A stretch of 64,000 nt of DNA from Tateyamaria pelophila. Lineage in GTDB: Bacteria > Pseudomonadota > Alphaproteobacteria > Rhodobacterales > Rhodobacteraceae. The notes beneath the pieces are model-generated. The model searched no databases. It saw only the letters and a list, made by a program, of their open reading frames with translations, and was not told the origin of the DNA. Location of the stretch: NCBI RefSeq assembly GCF_019966495.1, contig NZ_JAIMIA010000001.1, positions 62,001-126,000 on the forward strand, read 5' to 3'. A program made the position numbers and the translations under genes. Positions 17,196-26,156 of the stretch are shown here, piece by piece (position 1 is the first letter of the stretch; the number at the start of each line of letters is the position of its first letter).

Positions 17196-18152
17196 GTGAA
17201 AAAGACTTTGAAATTGGCCGCAGGAACCATCCTGGGCAGTACACTGGCCGTCGCGGCACAGGCACAGGACTTTCCTGAACGCCCCGTCAACCTTGTCGTG
17301 CCGTTCAATGCGGGCGGCGGCACGGACCTACTGGTGCGCGGTTTTGCCCCGCACCTTGCCGAGGCTCTGGGCGGTGACGTGTTCGTCTCGAACATGGCGG
17401 GCGGATCGGGCACCGTCGCAGCGGCAGCGCTGGCAGGCCAGAAGCCCACTGGCTATCAGCTTGGCTATTGGTCCGTCACCGTGGGCACGATCCAACCCCA
17501 GATCAAGGACGTGCCTTACGGCATCGACAGCTGGGCGCCGATCTGTTCCGTCGCGGCCTCCCCCACCGTGCTGTTCACCAACGCCTCCAACGATCTGACC
17601 GACGTGGACGCCATGAAAGCCGCCATCGAGGCAGCCCCCGGCACCTATCTCTTTGGCTCGTCCGGCCCCGGCGCGATGACACATCTGACCACCGTTGCCG
17701 CCTTCGAGGGGCTTGGCCTGATGGACAAGATCAAACATCTGCCCTTCCAGGGCTCCGGTCCGGCGTTGCAGGCGATGGCCGCAGGCACGATCCAGTTTTT
17801 CGGAGATACCGAGATCCTGATGCAGCGCGGTGATTTCCGCCCACTGATCGCCTTCTCCGACACGCGGCTGGAGAACTTCCCGGATGTGCCTACCGCCACC
17901 GAAGTGGGCATCGCAGCACCCCTGAATGAGCTTTACCTCTGGGGCGGTCTGTTCGCGCCTGCCGGCACTCCGCCCGAGATCGTGGCCAAGTTGTCCGAGG
18001 CCTGCGGCACGGCCGTGAACTCCGAAGGGTTCCAGCAGTTCGCCGCCGACACGCAGACCACGATCAACTATCGCGACGCGGAGGCGTTCAACACCTTCTT
18101 CCGTGCGCAATATGAGGCCAACGCCGCCATCATTGAGGCTGCCGGACTTTGA
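17196..18152 (+). CDS. TTT transporter substrate-binding protein (TctC family)
   Basis: The 318-residue periplasmic receptor has a signal peptide of about 25 residues (KKTLKLAAGTILGSTLAVAA...AQA). The mature start FPERPVNLVVPFNAGGGTD is the hallmark of the Bug/TctC family. I chose GTG at 17196 because GGAGG at 17184-17188 is 7-8 bases upstream; the ATG at 17181 would place the ribosome site inside the gene. It is followed by the small and large membrane components. The family binds carboxylates, and the neighbouring enzymes suggest a C4-C6 sugar acid. Confidence 0.92.
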   Translation: MKKTLKLAAGTILGSTLAVAAQAQDFPERPVNLVVPFNAGGGTDLLVRGFAPHLAEALGGDVFVSNMAGGSGTVAAAALAGQKPTGYQLGYWSVTVGTIQPQIKDVPYGIDSWAPICSVAASPTVLFTNASNDLTDVDAMKAAIEAAPGTYLFGSSGPGAMTHLTTVAAFEGLGLMDKIKHLPFQGSGPALQAMAAGTIQFFGDTEILMQRGDFRPLIAFSDTRLENFPDVPTATEVGIAAPLNELYLWGGLFAPAGTPPEIVAKLSEACGTAVNSEGFQQFAADTQTTINYRDAEAFNTFFRAQYEANAAIIEAAGL

Positions 18153-18220
18153 TCCATGGGCGGGCGTCCCGTCATGGGGCGCCCGCTCTGCCCGCCATCG
18201 CCCTGAACGGAGGCCCATCC

Positions 18221-18673
18221 ATGCACGCGCTGAGTGAACGCAGGATAACATCTCTGGTGCTGCTGCTGATCGCAGTAGTGCTTTTGTACAATACTTATGG
18301 ACAGCAATATGCCGACCTCGGCGGAGCGTTCAGCCCGATGTTCTTTCCACGCATCATCCTGTGGCTTTGGGTTGTCCTCGCGGCACTGGATCTGGCCTCC
18401 GAGTTGATCACCCGCAAGGAGACCGACCGGCCTCAGATACTGCGCGTCGCGATCATCGCATTGGGCACCCTGGTGTTTCTCTGGTCGATGACGCGGCTGG
18501 GGTTCTTTCTGTCAGCCGTTCCGATGACGGCTCTCATCCTCATCACGCTCAACATACGCAAACCCCTGCCCTTGCTGGCTGTGTCCGTCGGGGTGCCGAT
18601 GGCTTTGGTTGCCCTGTTCAACCATGTGCTGGCCCTGCCCCTGCCCACATCCCCGTTCACCTGGTGGTTCTGA
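18221..18673 (+). CDS. TTT transporter small membrane subunit (TctB family)
   Basis: This 150-residue protein has four predicted transmembrane helices (~10-30, 42-62, 78-98, 108-145). GAFSPMFFPRIILWLWVVLAAL (as GAFSPMFFPRI) matches the F/Y-P-x-x-F/L-P motif at the start of TctB helix 2. ATG 18221 follows GGAGG at 18209-18213. It is the poorly conserved small component between the receptor and the 12-helix TctA subunit and forms one operon with them. Confidence 0.87.
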   Translation: MHALSERRITSLVLLLIAVVLLYNTYGQQYADLGGAFSPMFFPRIILWLWVVLAALDLASELITRKETDRPQILRVAIIALGTLVFLWSMTRLGFFLSAVPMTALILITLNIRKPLPLLAVSVGVPMALVALFNHVLALPLPTSPFTWWF

Positions 18674-18683
18674 GGAATACGCG

Positions 18684-20171
18684 ATGATCGACCTTTTACC
18701 GCAAGCCGCGGCGCTGATCTTTACCGTCGAAGGCATCGCCGTGCTGGTGCTGGGCACCATGCTGGGCGTTGTCCTGGGCGCCTTGCCCGGGATCGGCTCT
18801 ACCGTGGCGGTCGCGATGATCCTACCCTTCACGCTGACGATGTCGCAGGCTCCGGCCATTCTGCTGTTGTTGGCAGTCTATGCGGGCTCCGTTTATGGCG
18901 GGTCGATCTCAGCCATTCTGATCAATACACCGGGCACGCCACAATCGGCCGCAACCTGTCTGGACGGCTATCCCATGGCGCAGCGCGGCGAGGCCGGTCT
19001 GGCCCTCGGGTGGAGCACGATCGCATCGACCGTTGGCGGTCTGGTATCCGCTGTTGTGTTGCTGTTTGCCGCCCCGCAACTGGCGGCCCTGGCGTTGAAT
19101 TTCGGGCCAATCGAGACCTTTGCCCTGATCCTTCTGGGCCTGACCTGTATCGTATCCGTGTCCGAAGGCTCTTTGCTCAAGGGGCTTGTCGCGGGCAGTA
19201 TCGGGCTGTTTCTGGGCTGCGTCGGCGGCGATCCGATCACGGGAGAGGCGCGTTTCACATTTGGCCACTTTCAACTGATATCGGGCTTCAACCTGCTGGC
19301 CGTGGTCATTGGGGTTTTTGCGCTGTCCGAAGTGCTGATCCGCGCAGCTGCCAAACTCGAACAGGACCAGACCCTTGTGACATTCAAGGGCATCGTGCTG
19401 CCGCCCCTGTCGGCGTGGCGCGGACGCTGGAAAGTGTTGGCCAAATCCGTGGCCATCGGCAACGGTATCGGCATCTTGCCCGGCACAGGTGCGGCGACGG
19501 CGGCCTTTATCTCTTACGCCGAGGCGGCACGCTCGTCGCCAAACCGCGCGAATTTCGGCAGGGGCGAACCGGATGGGCTGATCGCATCGGAATCCGCCAA
19601 CAACGCCGTGACCGGGGGCGCCTTGGTACCGACGTTGGCATTGGGCATTCCGGGCGATGCGATCACGGCGGTGATGTTGGCGACGCTGACGCTGCACGGG
19701 GTGACCCCGGGCATCCGGCTGATGACTGACAACCCGGTGCTGATCGCTGCGATCTTTTCGGGTTTCTTCGTCATCAACCTGATGCTGCTGCCGGTGGGGA
19801 TAATCGTCTCGAAGGCCGCAGCCCCCCTGCTGCGCCTGCGCGAGGGCTATATGCTGGCGATGATCGTGCTGCTCTGTTCCGTGGGCGTTTATTTCGTGCG
19901 CGGCAATCCCTTTGATCTGATGGTGATGGGCGGCGCTGGCATTGCCGGATTTTTGCTTCGCCGTCAGGGCATGCCCATGGCGCCTCTGGTGATTGGCATG
20001 GTGCTGGGGCCAACGCTCGAAATCAGTCTGCGACAGGGGCTGATCATCACCGACGGCAGTTTCGCGGCATTCTTTACGGGCCATCCCCTTGCGGTGGTGC
20101 TGGTGGCGCTCGCAGCAGGGATGCTTTCCTTGCCCCTGATCAAACTTTTGCGGGACCGGGGCAAAGCATGA
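18684..20171 (+). CDS. TTT transporter large membrane subunit (TctA family)
   Basis: The 495-residue polytopic protein forms the translocation channel. GALPGIGSTVAVAMILP near residue 33, YAGSVYGGSISAILINTPGTP near residue 75 (as YAGSVYGGSISAILI, NTPGTP) and GNGIGILPGTGAATAAFISY near residue 255 are the repeated G-x-x-P-G-x-G signatures of TctA. The length is typical. It ends the transporter; a short reading frame of unknown nature lies before the isomerase gene. The intact TTT transporter sits next to the dead ABC importer and probably took over import. Confidence 0.94.
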   Translation: MIDLLPQAAALIFTVEGIAVLVLGTMLGVVLGALPGIGSTVAVAMILPFTLTMSQAPAILLLLAVYAGSVYGGSISAILINTPGTPQSAATCLDGYPMAQRGEAGLALGWSTIASTVGGLVSAVVLLFAAPQLAALALNFGPIETFALILLGLTCIVSVSEGSLLKGLVAGSIGLFLGCVGGDPITGEARFTFGHFQLISGFNLLAVVIGVFALSEVLIRAAAKLEQDQTLVTFKGIVLPPLSAWRGRWKVLAKSVAIGNGIGILPGTGAATAAFISYAEAARSSPNRANFGRGEPDGLIASESANNAVTGGALVPTLALGIPGDAITAVMLATLTLHGVTPGIRLMTDNPVLIAAIFSGFFVINLMLLPVGIIVSKAAAPLLRLREGYMLAMIVLLCSVGVYFVRGNPFDLMVMGGAGIAGFLLRRQGMPMAPLVIGMVLGPTLEISLRQGLIITDGSFAAFFTGHPLAVVLVALAAGMLSLPLIKLLRDRGKA

Positions 20172-20205
20172 CACTTTTGGCGGATCCAAAACAAAGGCAG
20201 GGGCC

Positions 20206-20436
20206 ATGACACCGTTCACAGGCTGGATTGCCAACGATCATAAAGCGAAACGCGAACTTTCGGGTCTTCTCGCGCGTTCTGACGTGCGGGCGTCGATGCG
20301 CAGTGGCGCACCGGACGTGCCGCCGCAGGACAGCGCGCAGCATGTCATTATGCGCCGTGGCACTGCGCCACCAATGCTTGCGCGCGATCAGATCACCAGA
20401 GTGGTCACAAAATTCAACGAGGAGTGGGACCTATGA
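20206..20436 (+). CDS. Small hypothetical protein coupled to the isomerase gene
   Basis: This 76-residue frame starts at an ATG with a weak GGCAGGGG upstream and ends with a TGA that overlaps the isomerase ATG (ATGA), as real operon genes do here. I do not recognise the sequence: it is basic and hydrophilic, without signal peptide or membrane segment. It fills most of the 261-base gap between the TctA gene and the isomerase. It could be a true small protein, the relic of a lost pathway gene (the kinase or decarboxylase partner would be expected nearby), or chance. Confidence 0.3.
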   Translation: MTPFTGWIANDHKAKRELSGLLARSDVRASMRSGAPDVPPQDSAQHVIMRRGTAPPMLARDQITRVVTKFNEEWDL

Positions 20437-21197
20437 AGTTTTCCGCCAATCTGGGCTTTCTATGGGCGGACCGCCCCTTACCCGAGGCCATTCGGGCTGC
20501 GAAAGCAGCCGGATTTGATGCAGTCGAATGTCATTGGCCCTATGATACACCCGCCTCGGAGGTCAGCGCGGCCCTGTCGGAAACCGGCCTGCCAATGCTG
20601 GGCCTGAATACCCGGCGGGGTGATACGGCCAATGGGGAAAACGGCCTGGCCGCCCTGCCCGGTCGCGAAGCCGAGGCCCGCGCCGCGATTGACGACGCCC
20701 TGGCTTACGCGGCAAAGACAGGCACCAAAGCGGTGCATGTCATGGCGGGTTTTTCCGGCGGCCCACGCGCGCACGAGACTTTCGTCGCGAACCTGAGTTA
20801 TGCCTGCGATCAGGCCATGCCGCATAACATCACGATCCTGATTGAACCGCTCAACCACTACGACGCGCCGGGATATTTCCTGTCCACTTCGCAACAGGCC
20901 GCCGCGATCATCCACGAGTCAGGCCGCGACAATCTCAAACTGATGTTTGACTGCTACCATTTGCAGATCATGGAGGGCGATCTCTCTCGGCGTCTTGCGC
21001 GATACCTGCCGCTGATCGGACACATCCAGATCGCGTCCGTCCCGGATCGCGGCACGCCGGATCATGGCGAACTCGACTATGCGCACATATTGGCGGAAAT
21101 CGACAGGCTCGGTTGGACCGTCCCGGTCGGCGCTGAATACAAACCCATCGCGCCAACCGATGAGACGCTGAGCTGGCTGAAAAATCGGAGCACCTGA
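20433..21197 (+). CDS. otnI: Hydroxypyruvate isomerase-like / 2-oxotetronate isomerase
   Basis: The 254-residue TIM-barrel protein belongs to the Hyi/OtnI branch of the xylose-isomerase-like family. It begins MKFSANLGFLW and carries IEPLNHYDAPGYFLS near residue 140 with the metal Glu, MFDCYHLQIMEGD near residue 172, and GAEYKP near the end with a second Glu. GAGGAG at 20420-20425 sets the start at 20433. With an LtnD-like dehydrogenase upstream, OtnI (2-oxotetronate to 3-oxotetronate) is the better guess than hydroxypyruvate isomerase. The OtnK kinase and OtnC decarboxylase that complete that pathway are not in the window. Confidence 0.8.
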   Translation: MKFSANLGFLWADRPLPEAIRAAKAAGFDAVECHWPYDTPASEVSAALSETGLPMLGLNTRRGDTANGENGLAALPGREAEARAAIDDALAYAAKTGTKAVHVMAGFSGGPRAHETFVANLSYACDQAMPHNITILIEPLNHYDAPGYFLSTSQQAAAIIHESGRDNLKLMFDCYHLQIMEGDLSRRLARYLPLIGHIQIASVPDRGTPDHGELDYAHILAEIDRLGWTVPVGAEYKPIAPTDETLSWLKNRST

Positions 21198-21448
21198 AAA
21201 ACCGCGAAGTGTCTCCACCATGAATCGTCCGGCGCTGCATCTCAAAGGCCAATGACAGACAATCCGGATGATCCTGTGTGATCGTCCCGGCGGGTCCGGG
21301 TGGTCAATTTTCCCACGCCCTTAAGGTGGCACAGCGAGGGGTCGTCCGGGCCTCAAAATTCCAAGCATCGCGCGTTGACGCCCCTTTTCAGGGTTGTCGG
21401 GTCTGACCCCCCGCCCTGCGAGTGAAACGGTAAGCTGGTTGCAATACA

Positions 21449-23689
21449 TCAAACGAAATCGATGAACTTGTGCATTGGCATTTCGCGAACCCGCTGACCG
21501 GTTGCGGCAAAGATCGCATTGGACAGCGCCGCCGGAGCCGGTGGCACCATCGGCTCTCCCATACCGCGCACATGGTCGCCGTTTTCCAGCCCACGCACAT
21601 GAATCTGCGGTGTGTGGTAATGACGCATCCCCTCGAAATCGTAGTAGTTCTGCTGATCGACCTGCCCGTCCGAATAGGTGATCTCGGAATTCATCGCGTG
21701 GCCCAGCGCCCAGACGACGCCCCCCTGCACCTGGTTTTCAAAGTTCACCGGATCGACAACGCGGCCCACCTCTGCGGCCACCCATACGGTATCGATGCGA
21801 ATACCATTTGGGGTGTCGGTGACCTCGATCACCTCCGCTGTCGGAACACCAAAAGACATGCAGAAGGCAACGCCGCGCCCTTTGTTCGCAGCCAGTGGCG
21901 CGCCCCAGTTCGACATCTCGGCCACCGCCTCCAGTACTTTGCGCGACGGGTCGTGCCAGCAGAGCCGCAGACGCTCGGCCATCGGATCGGCCCCGGCCGC
22001 ATGGATGAGCTCATCCAGAAAGACATCGTGGAAAAAGCCATTGGTCGACGCCCCGACCGATCGCCAGGACGAGATCGGAGCCAGTTCCGGCGCGCGGTAA
22101 CCCGACACGCGGTAATTCGGAATTTTGAACGGTTGCTCCCAGGCACCCGCCACGATTTGCATGTCTGGTCCGGCCACCGGAAAGCCCAGACGCCCGATTT
22201 GGCTGGCGATCACTGACGGCATGGCAATGCCAAGGTCAAAGGTCTCGACCTTGCCGTCCCGGACGACACCCTGCCCCCGCGCCATGGCGATCTGGCGGGT
22301 GTCGTCATGGCTTGTATCTTCTTCACGGCTATAGGTCAGCTTGATCGGGACGCCCGGCATTTGCATCGCAATTTCGGTGGCCTCCCTGACGACCCGGTCT
22401 TCGAGCCGGTGTCCAAAACTGCCGCCCATAATTTGCGCGTGCACGTGGACATGATCGACACCGAAACCCGTCATGTCAGCCACGGTGCTCTGTAAAAGGC
22501 GCGGAATTTGCGTGCCCGCCCAGACATCCACCTGTTCCGCGGCCACGCGCACCATGGCCGAGATCGGCTCAAGCGGGGCGTGCGCCAGATAGGGCGCGCG
22601 GTACTCGGCGGTGATGACCTCGGCCCCGGACATTGCGGCGTCTACGTCGCCCTCATCACGCCTGCGGCTGTCCAGATGATCTTCGTTGAAGCTCTCAGAG
22701 AGCACTTGCCAATGCTGTTCCATCTGGGCCGGGTACGGGGCCGGACCCCAGTCAAAGACGATGGCGTCCGCCGCCTGAAAGGCGCGCCAGGTGTTATCGG
22801 CCACAACCGCAACGCCGCCAGTGATTTCAAAGATATCGACCACGCCGCGCATCCCTCTTGCGGCGGAGGCATCAAAACTGTTCATCGGCCCGCCCCGGCG
22901 CGGGTTGGTGCGGACGGTTGCGTGCAACATGCCTTCGACCTCAAGGTCGATACCATAGGTCGCGATCCCCGTAGACTTGGCGACAATGTCCAATCGCTCG
23001 ACCGCTTGTCCAATCAGTCGCCACGCGCCGGGGTCACGCAGTTGCACTTGCTGAACCGGCTCCAGCGTCGCGGCGATCGGGGCCAGTTCGACATAGCTGA
23101 TCGTGCGACCATCCGGCAAAATTACCGCACCGTTGGCGGTTTTGAGCGCTGCCACATCCAGACCACTCTGCTGTGCCGCAGCCGCCTTGAGCGTTTCACG
23201 GGCCACAGCCCCTGCAATCCGCAATTTGTCGTAGCTGTCCGGCACCGTGGTGGAACCACCCGTGATTTGCATGCCGATAAACTTCATCATGGCATCCATC
23301 ACGCCCCGCGTGGTTTCGGCGACAAGGCCGTCATCCGTGGCACGAAACGGAGCCGCTTCGGAACTGAGCGCGGTGTTGTAATAGGCCGGGCTTGGCACGC
23401 CGGGATCCACGCGAATCTGGTCAAGCCCTACATCGAGTTCCTCGGCGATCAGCATCGCCTGCACAGAATAGGCCCCTTGCCCGCTATCAGCTCGCGGCGT
23501 GATGAGCGTGATACCGCTCTGGTCGATCTTGACGTAAGGGGTCAGCGCCGCCGTGCCGCTGTCCAGCCCCTCCAACAACGGATTCTGAGCGGGGCGTTTG
23601 TAGGCGTAATATCCAAAGGCAACACCCCCCACCACAGCGGCTGAGCCGATCAGGAACGTGCGACGGGCGATTGTTCCGATCCGCGCCAT
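21449..23689 (-). CDS. iorB: Molybdenum hydroxylase large subunit (isoquinoline 1-oxidoreductase beta-like)
   Basis: The 746-residue protein is a xanthine-dehydrogenase-family molybdopterin subunit. A twin-arginine signal at the N-terminus (ARRTFLIGSAAVVGGVAFG) indicates periplasmic export or membrane anchoring. Conserved segments include GGSFGHRLEDR in the middle and QGGVVWALGHAMNSE. The active-site Glu lies in GMGEPMVPPAPAAL near the C-terminus. It starts 1 base after the IorA stop, so the two form one operon, electrons passing from Mo to the 2Fe-2S subunit. The substrate could be an aldehyde or N-heterocycle. No XdhC-type maturation gene is adjacent. Confidence 0.9.
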   Translation of the reverse strand: MARIGTIARRTFLIGSAAVVGGVAFGYYAYKRPAQNPLLEGLDSGTAALTPYVKIDQSGITLITPRADSGQGAYSVQAMLIAEELDVGLDQIRVDPGVPSPAYYNTALSSEAAPFRATDDGLVAETTRGVMDAMMKFIGMQITGGSTTVPDSYDKLRIAGAVARETLKAAAAQQSGLDVAALKTANGAVILPDGRTISYVELAPIAATLEPVQQVQLRDPGAWRLIGQAVERLDIVAKSTGIATYGIDLEVEGMLHATVRTNPRRGGPMNSFDASAARGMRGVVDIFEITGGVAVVADNTWRAFQAADAIVFDWGPAPYPAQMEQHWQVLSESFNEDHLDSRRRDEGDVDAAMSGAEVITAEYRAPYLAHAPLEPISAMVRVAAEQVDVWAGTQIPRLLQSTVADMTGFGVDHVHVHAQIMGGSFGHRLEDRVVREATEIAMQMPGVPIKLTYSREEDTSHDDTRQIAMARGQGVVRDGKVETFDLGIAMPSVIASQIGRLGFPVAGPDMQIVAGAWEQPFKIPNYRVSGYRAPELAPISSWRSVGASTNGFFHDVFLDELIHAAGADPMAERLRLCWHDPSRKVLEAVAEMSNWGAPLAANKGRGVAFCMSFGVPTAEVIEVTDTPNGIRIDTVWVAAEVGRVVDPVNFENQVQGGVVWALGHAMNSEITYSDGQVDQQNYYDFEGMRHYHTPQIHVRGLENGDHVRGMGEPMVPPAPAALSNAIFAATGQRVREMPMHKFIDFV

Positions 23690-23690
23690 C

Positions 23691-24149
23691 TCAGGCCTCC
23701 TGCAACTTGGTCGCGGCGGCTTTGATCGCAGCCCGCATGCGCAGATAGGTGCCGCAGCGACACAGATTGCCGCTCATAGCGTCGTCAATCTCCGCGTCCG
23801 TAGGATTAGGGATTTCCGAAAGCAATGACGCCGCCTGCATGACTTGGCCCGGCTGACAATAGCCGCATTGCGCGACCTGGTATTCGATCCAGGCCGCCTG
23901 GACCGCATGGAGCGTTTCGGTCGTTCCCAACCCTTCAATGGTCGTGATCCGTCCGTCGACGTCCGCGGCGGGGATCTGGCACGACAGAACGGCCACACCA
24001 TCGATATGGACGGTGCACGCGCCGCATTGCGCGACACCGCAGCCGTATTTCACGCCCTTGATGTTCAATTCATCGCGCAACACCCAGAGCAACGGCATGT
24101 CGTCTTCGACATCCACCTCATGCTCTGTTCCGTTGACGGTCAGTTTCAC
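23691..24149 (-). CDS. iorA: 2Fe-2S subunit of the molybdenum hydroxylase (isoquinoline 1-oxidoreductase alpha-like)
   Basis: This 152-residue protein carries two 2Fe-2S clusters: the plant-ferredoxin-type set CGVAQCGAC...LSC (residues ~40-62) and the helical set CGYCQPGQ...NLCRCGTY (residues ~100-140). I chose GTG at 24149, preceded by AAGGAG about 6 bases upstream on the minus strand, which gives the family's standard length; a longer frame to 24224 adds an unrelated N-terminus. It lacks a signal peptide, so it probably rides out with the Tat-targeted large subunit. Confidence 0.92.
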   Translation of the reverse strand: MKLTVNGTEHEVDVEDDMPLLWVLRDELNIKGVKYGCGVAQCGACTVHIDGVAVLSCQIPAADVDGRITTIEGLGTTETLHAVQAAWIEYQVAQCGYCQPGQVMQAASLLSEIPNPTDAEIDDAMSGNLCRCGTYLRMRAAIKAAATKLQEA

Positions 24150-24264
24150 GGTGCACTCCTTAGCTCGGTTCTGTTCATCCAACATAATGGGCCTCGGCCG
24201 CAATGACACCAGCGGCACGGGCAAACGTTGCGTAAAAATCGGCTTGCCGGACTCTTGCTAACAG

Positions 24265-24297
24265 CAAAAAAAGCCGACCGCTGTAACAGCGATCGGC
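24265..24297 (-). terminator. Rho-independent terminator of the formaldehyde dehydrogenase gene
   Basis: Read on the minus strand, GCCGATCGCTG and CAGCGGTCGGC (24297-24273) pair over 11 bp with one G-T mismatch position and a 3-base loop, and are followed by a run of seven T (24272-24266). It lies about 36 bases after the stop of the alcohol dehydrogenase gene. It also insulates the iorAB operon downstream from read-through. Confidence 0.9.
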
Positions 24298-24332
24298 GTC
24301 ATTTACAGTATTTCACCGCGTTGGCTGGTCGA

Positions 24333-25448
<1,116 letters not shown>

Positions 25449-25669
25449 GATCTCTGTCCTCCTTGAAAGTTGCGGCCATCAACGCCAGCACAGCGCAGCC
25501 TGTCAATGCAAAAGGGCGCGTTGCAGGGTTTGTTTCGCGACTGTAATTGCGCAAATTCCGAAGCCGAAAGACGCTGCGATCAAATCGAGGAAGCGCCCCG
25601 CACCTGTCGACGCGGCGAGTGTGGTTTCGGCTCAATTGAGGACGGGTTTTTTACAATAAATCCTTGTCA

Positions 25670-26053
25670 TCACCAAAACAAAACAGCCGAGACCATAACC
25701 AGATAAGTCCACTGGTGCAGCGCCTGATCGACGCCAAACGCGCGCCAATACCCGGCCTGATCCGGCCCATGCGCGGTATGATCCGACCAGCGGCCTTTCG
25801 CCCAGTCGATATGATAATGCACAATCCACTCCGCAGCCGCGACTTTGAGGGACAAGGCGACCGGAACGCCGATAAGCACCATGGCAATCAGTGAACCGAC
25901 GGCATGTAGCCCGGCATGCTGCATCCGGCCAAAGTGGATATACTTGCCACGATCGCGCAGCATACGCGGCGTTTGCAGAAAGAAATCGGCAAACAGGTGC
26001 TTCGTTTGGAGCAAAAACAGCAGCGCAAGCGCAAATGTAATCGAGGTGTCCAA
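25670..26053 (-). CDS. DUF3307 membrane protein
   Basis: This 127-residue protein has three to four hydrophobic segments and the DUF3307 pattern TKHLFADFFLQTPRML near residue 17, with HAGLHAVGSL near residue 46 and a central WIVHYHIDWAKGRWSD. The conserved His and Asp residues inside membrane segments are the family hallmark, but no function is known. It begins with TTG at 26053; no ATG fits the family N-terminus. It lies alone between the formaldehyde dehydrogenase and the divergent ABC-like gene. Confidence 0.82.
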   Translation of the reverse strand: MDTSITFALALLFLLQTKHLFADFFLQTPRMLRDRGKYIHFGRMQHAGLHAVGSLIAMVLIGVPVALSLKVAAAEWIVHYHIDWAKGRWSDHTAHGPDQAGYWRAFGVDQALHQWTYLVMVSAVLFW

Positions 26054-26156
26054 ATCCGGATCCTAGGTATGTCGCACCGACACCGTAAGACGCATCCGCG
26101 CGCGCTGCAATCATCCTGCGCCAAGCATTGATTTTTCGTTACCGGGCTTGCTAGAC

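Noticed and set aside
18909-20234. Antisense open frame of 441 residues opposite the TctA gene
   Set aside because: No recognisable domain, rich in Gln/His/Arg as expected from reading GC-biased codons backwards; TctA on the plus strand is unambiguous.
21198-21448. Gap between otnI and iorB examined for RNA genes or a terminator
   Set aside because: No stable stem with T tract, tRNA-like fold or open frame with a ribosome site was found; the stretch appears plain intergenic DNA.
22508-23644. Plus-strand open frame of 378 residues opposite iorB
   Set aside because: Composition is Arg/His/Gly-rich without a family; iorB on the minus strand carries Tat, molybdenum-site and operon evidence.
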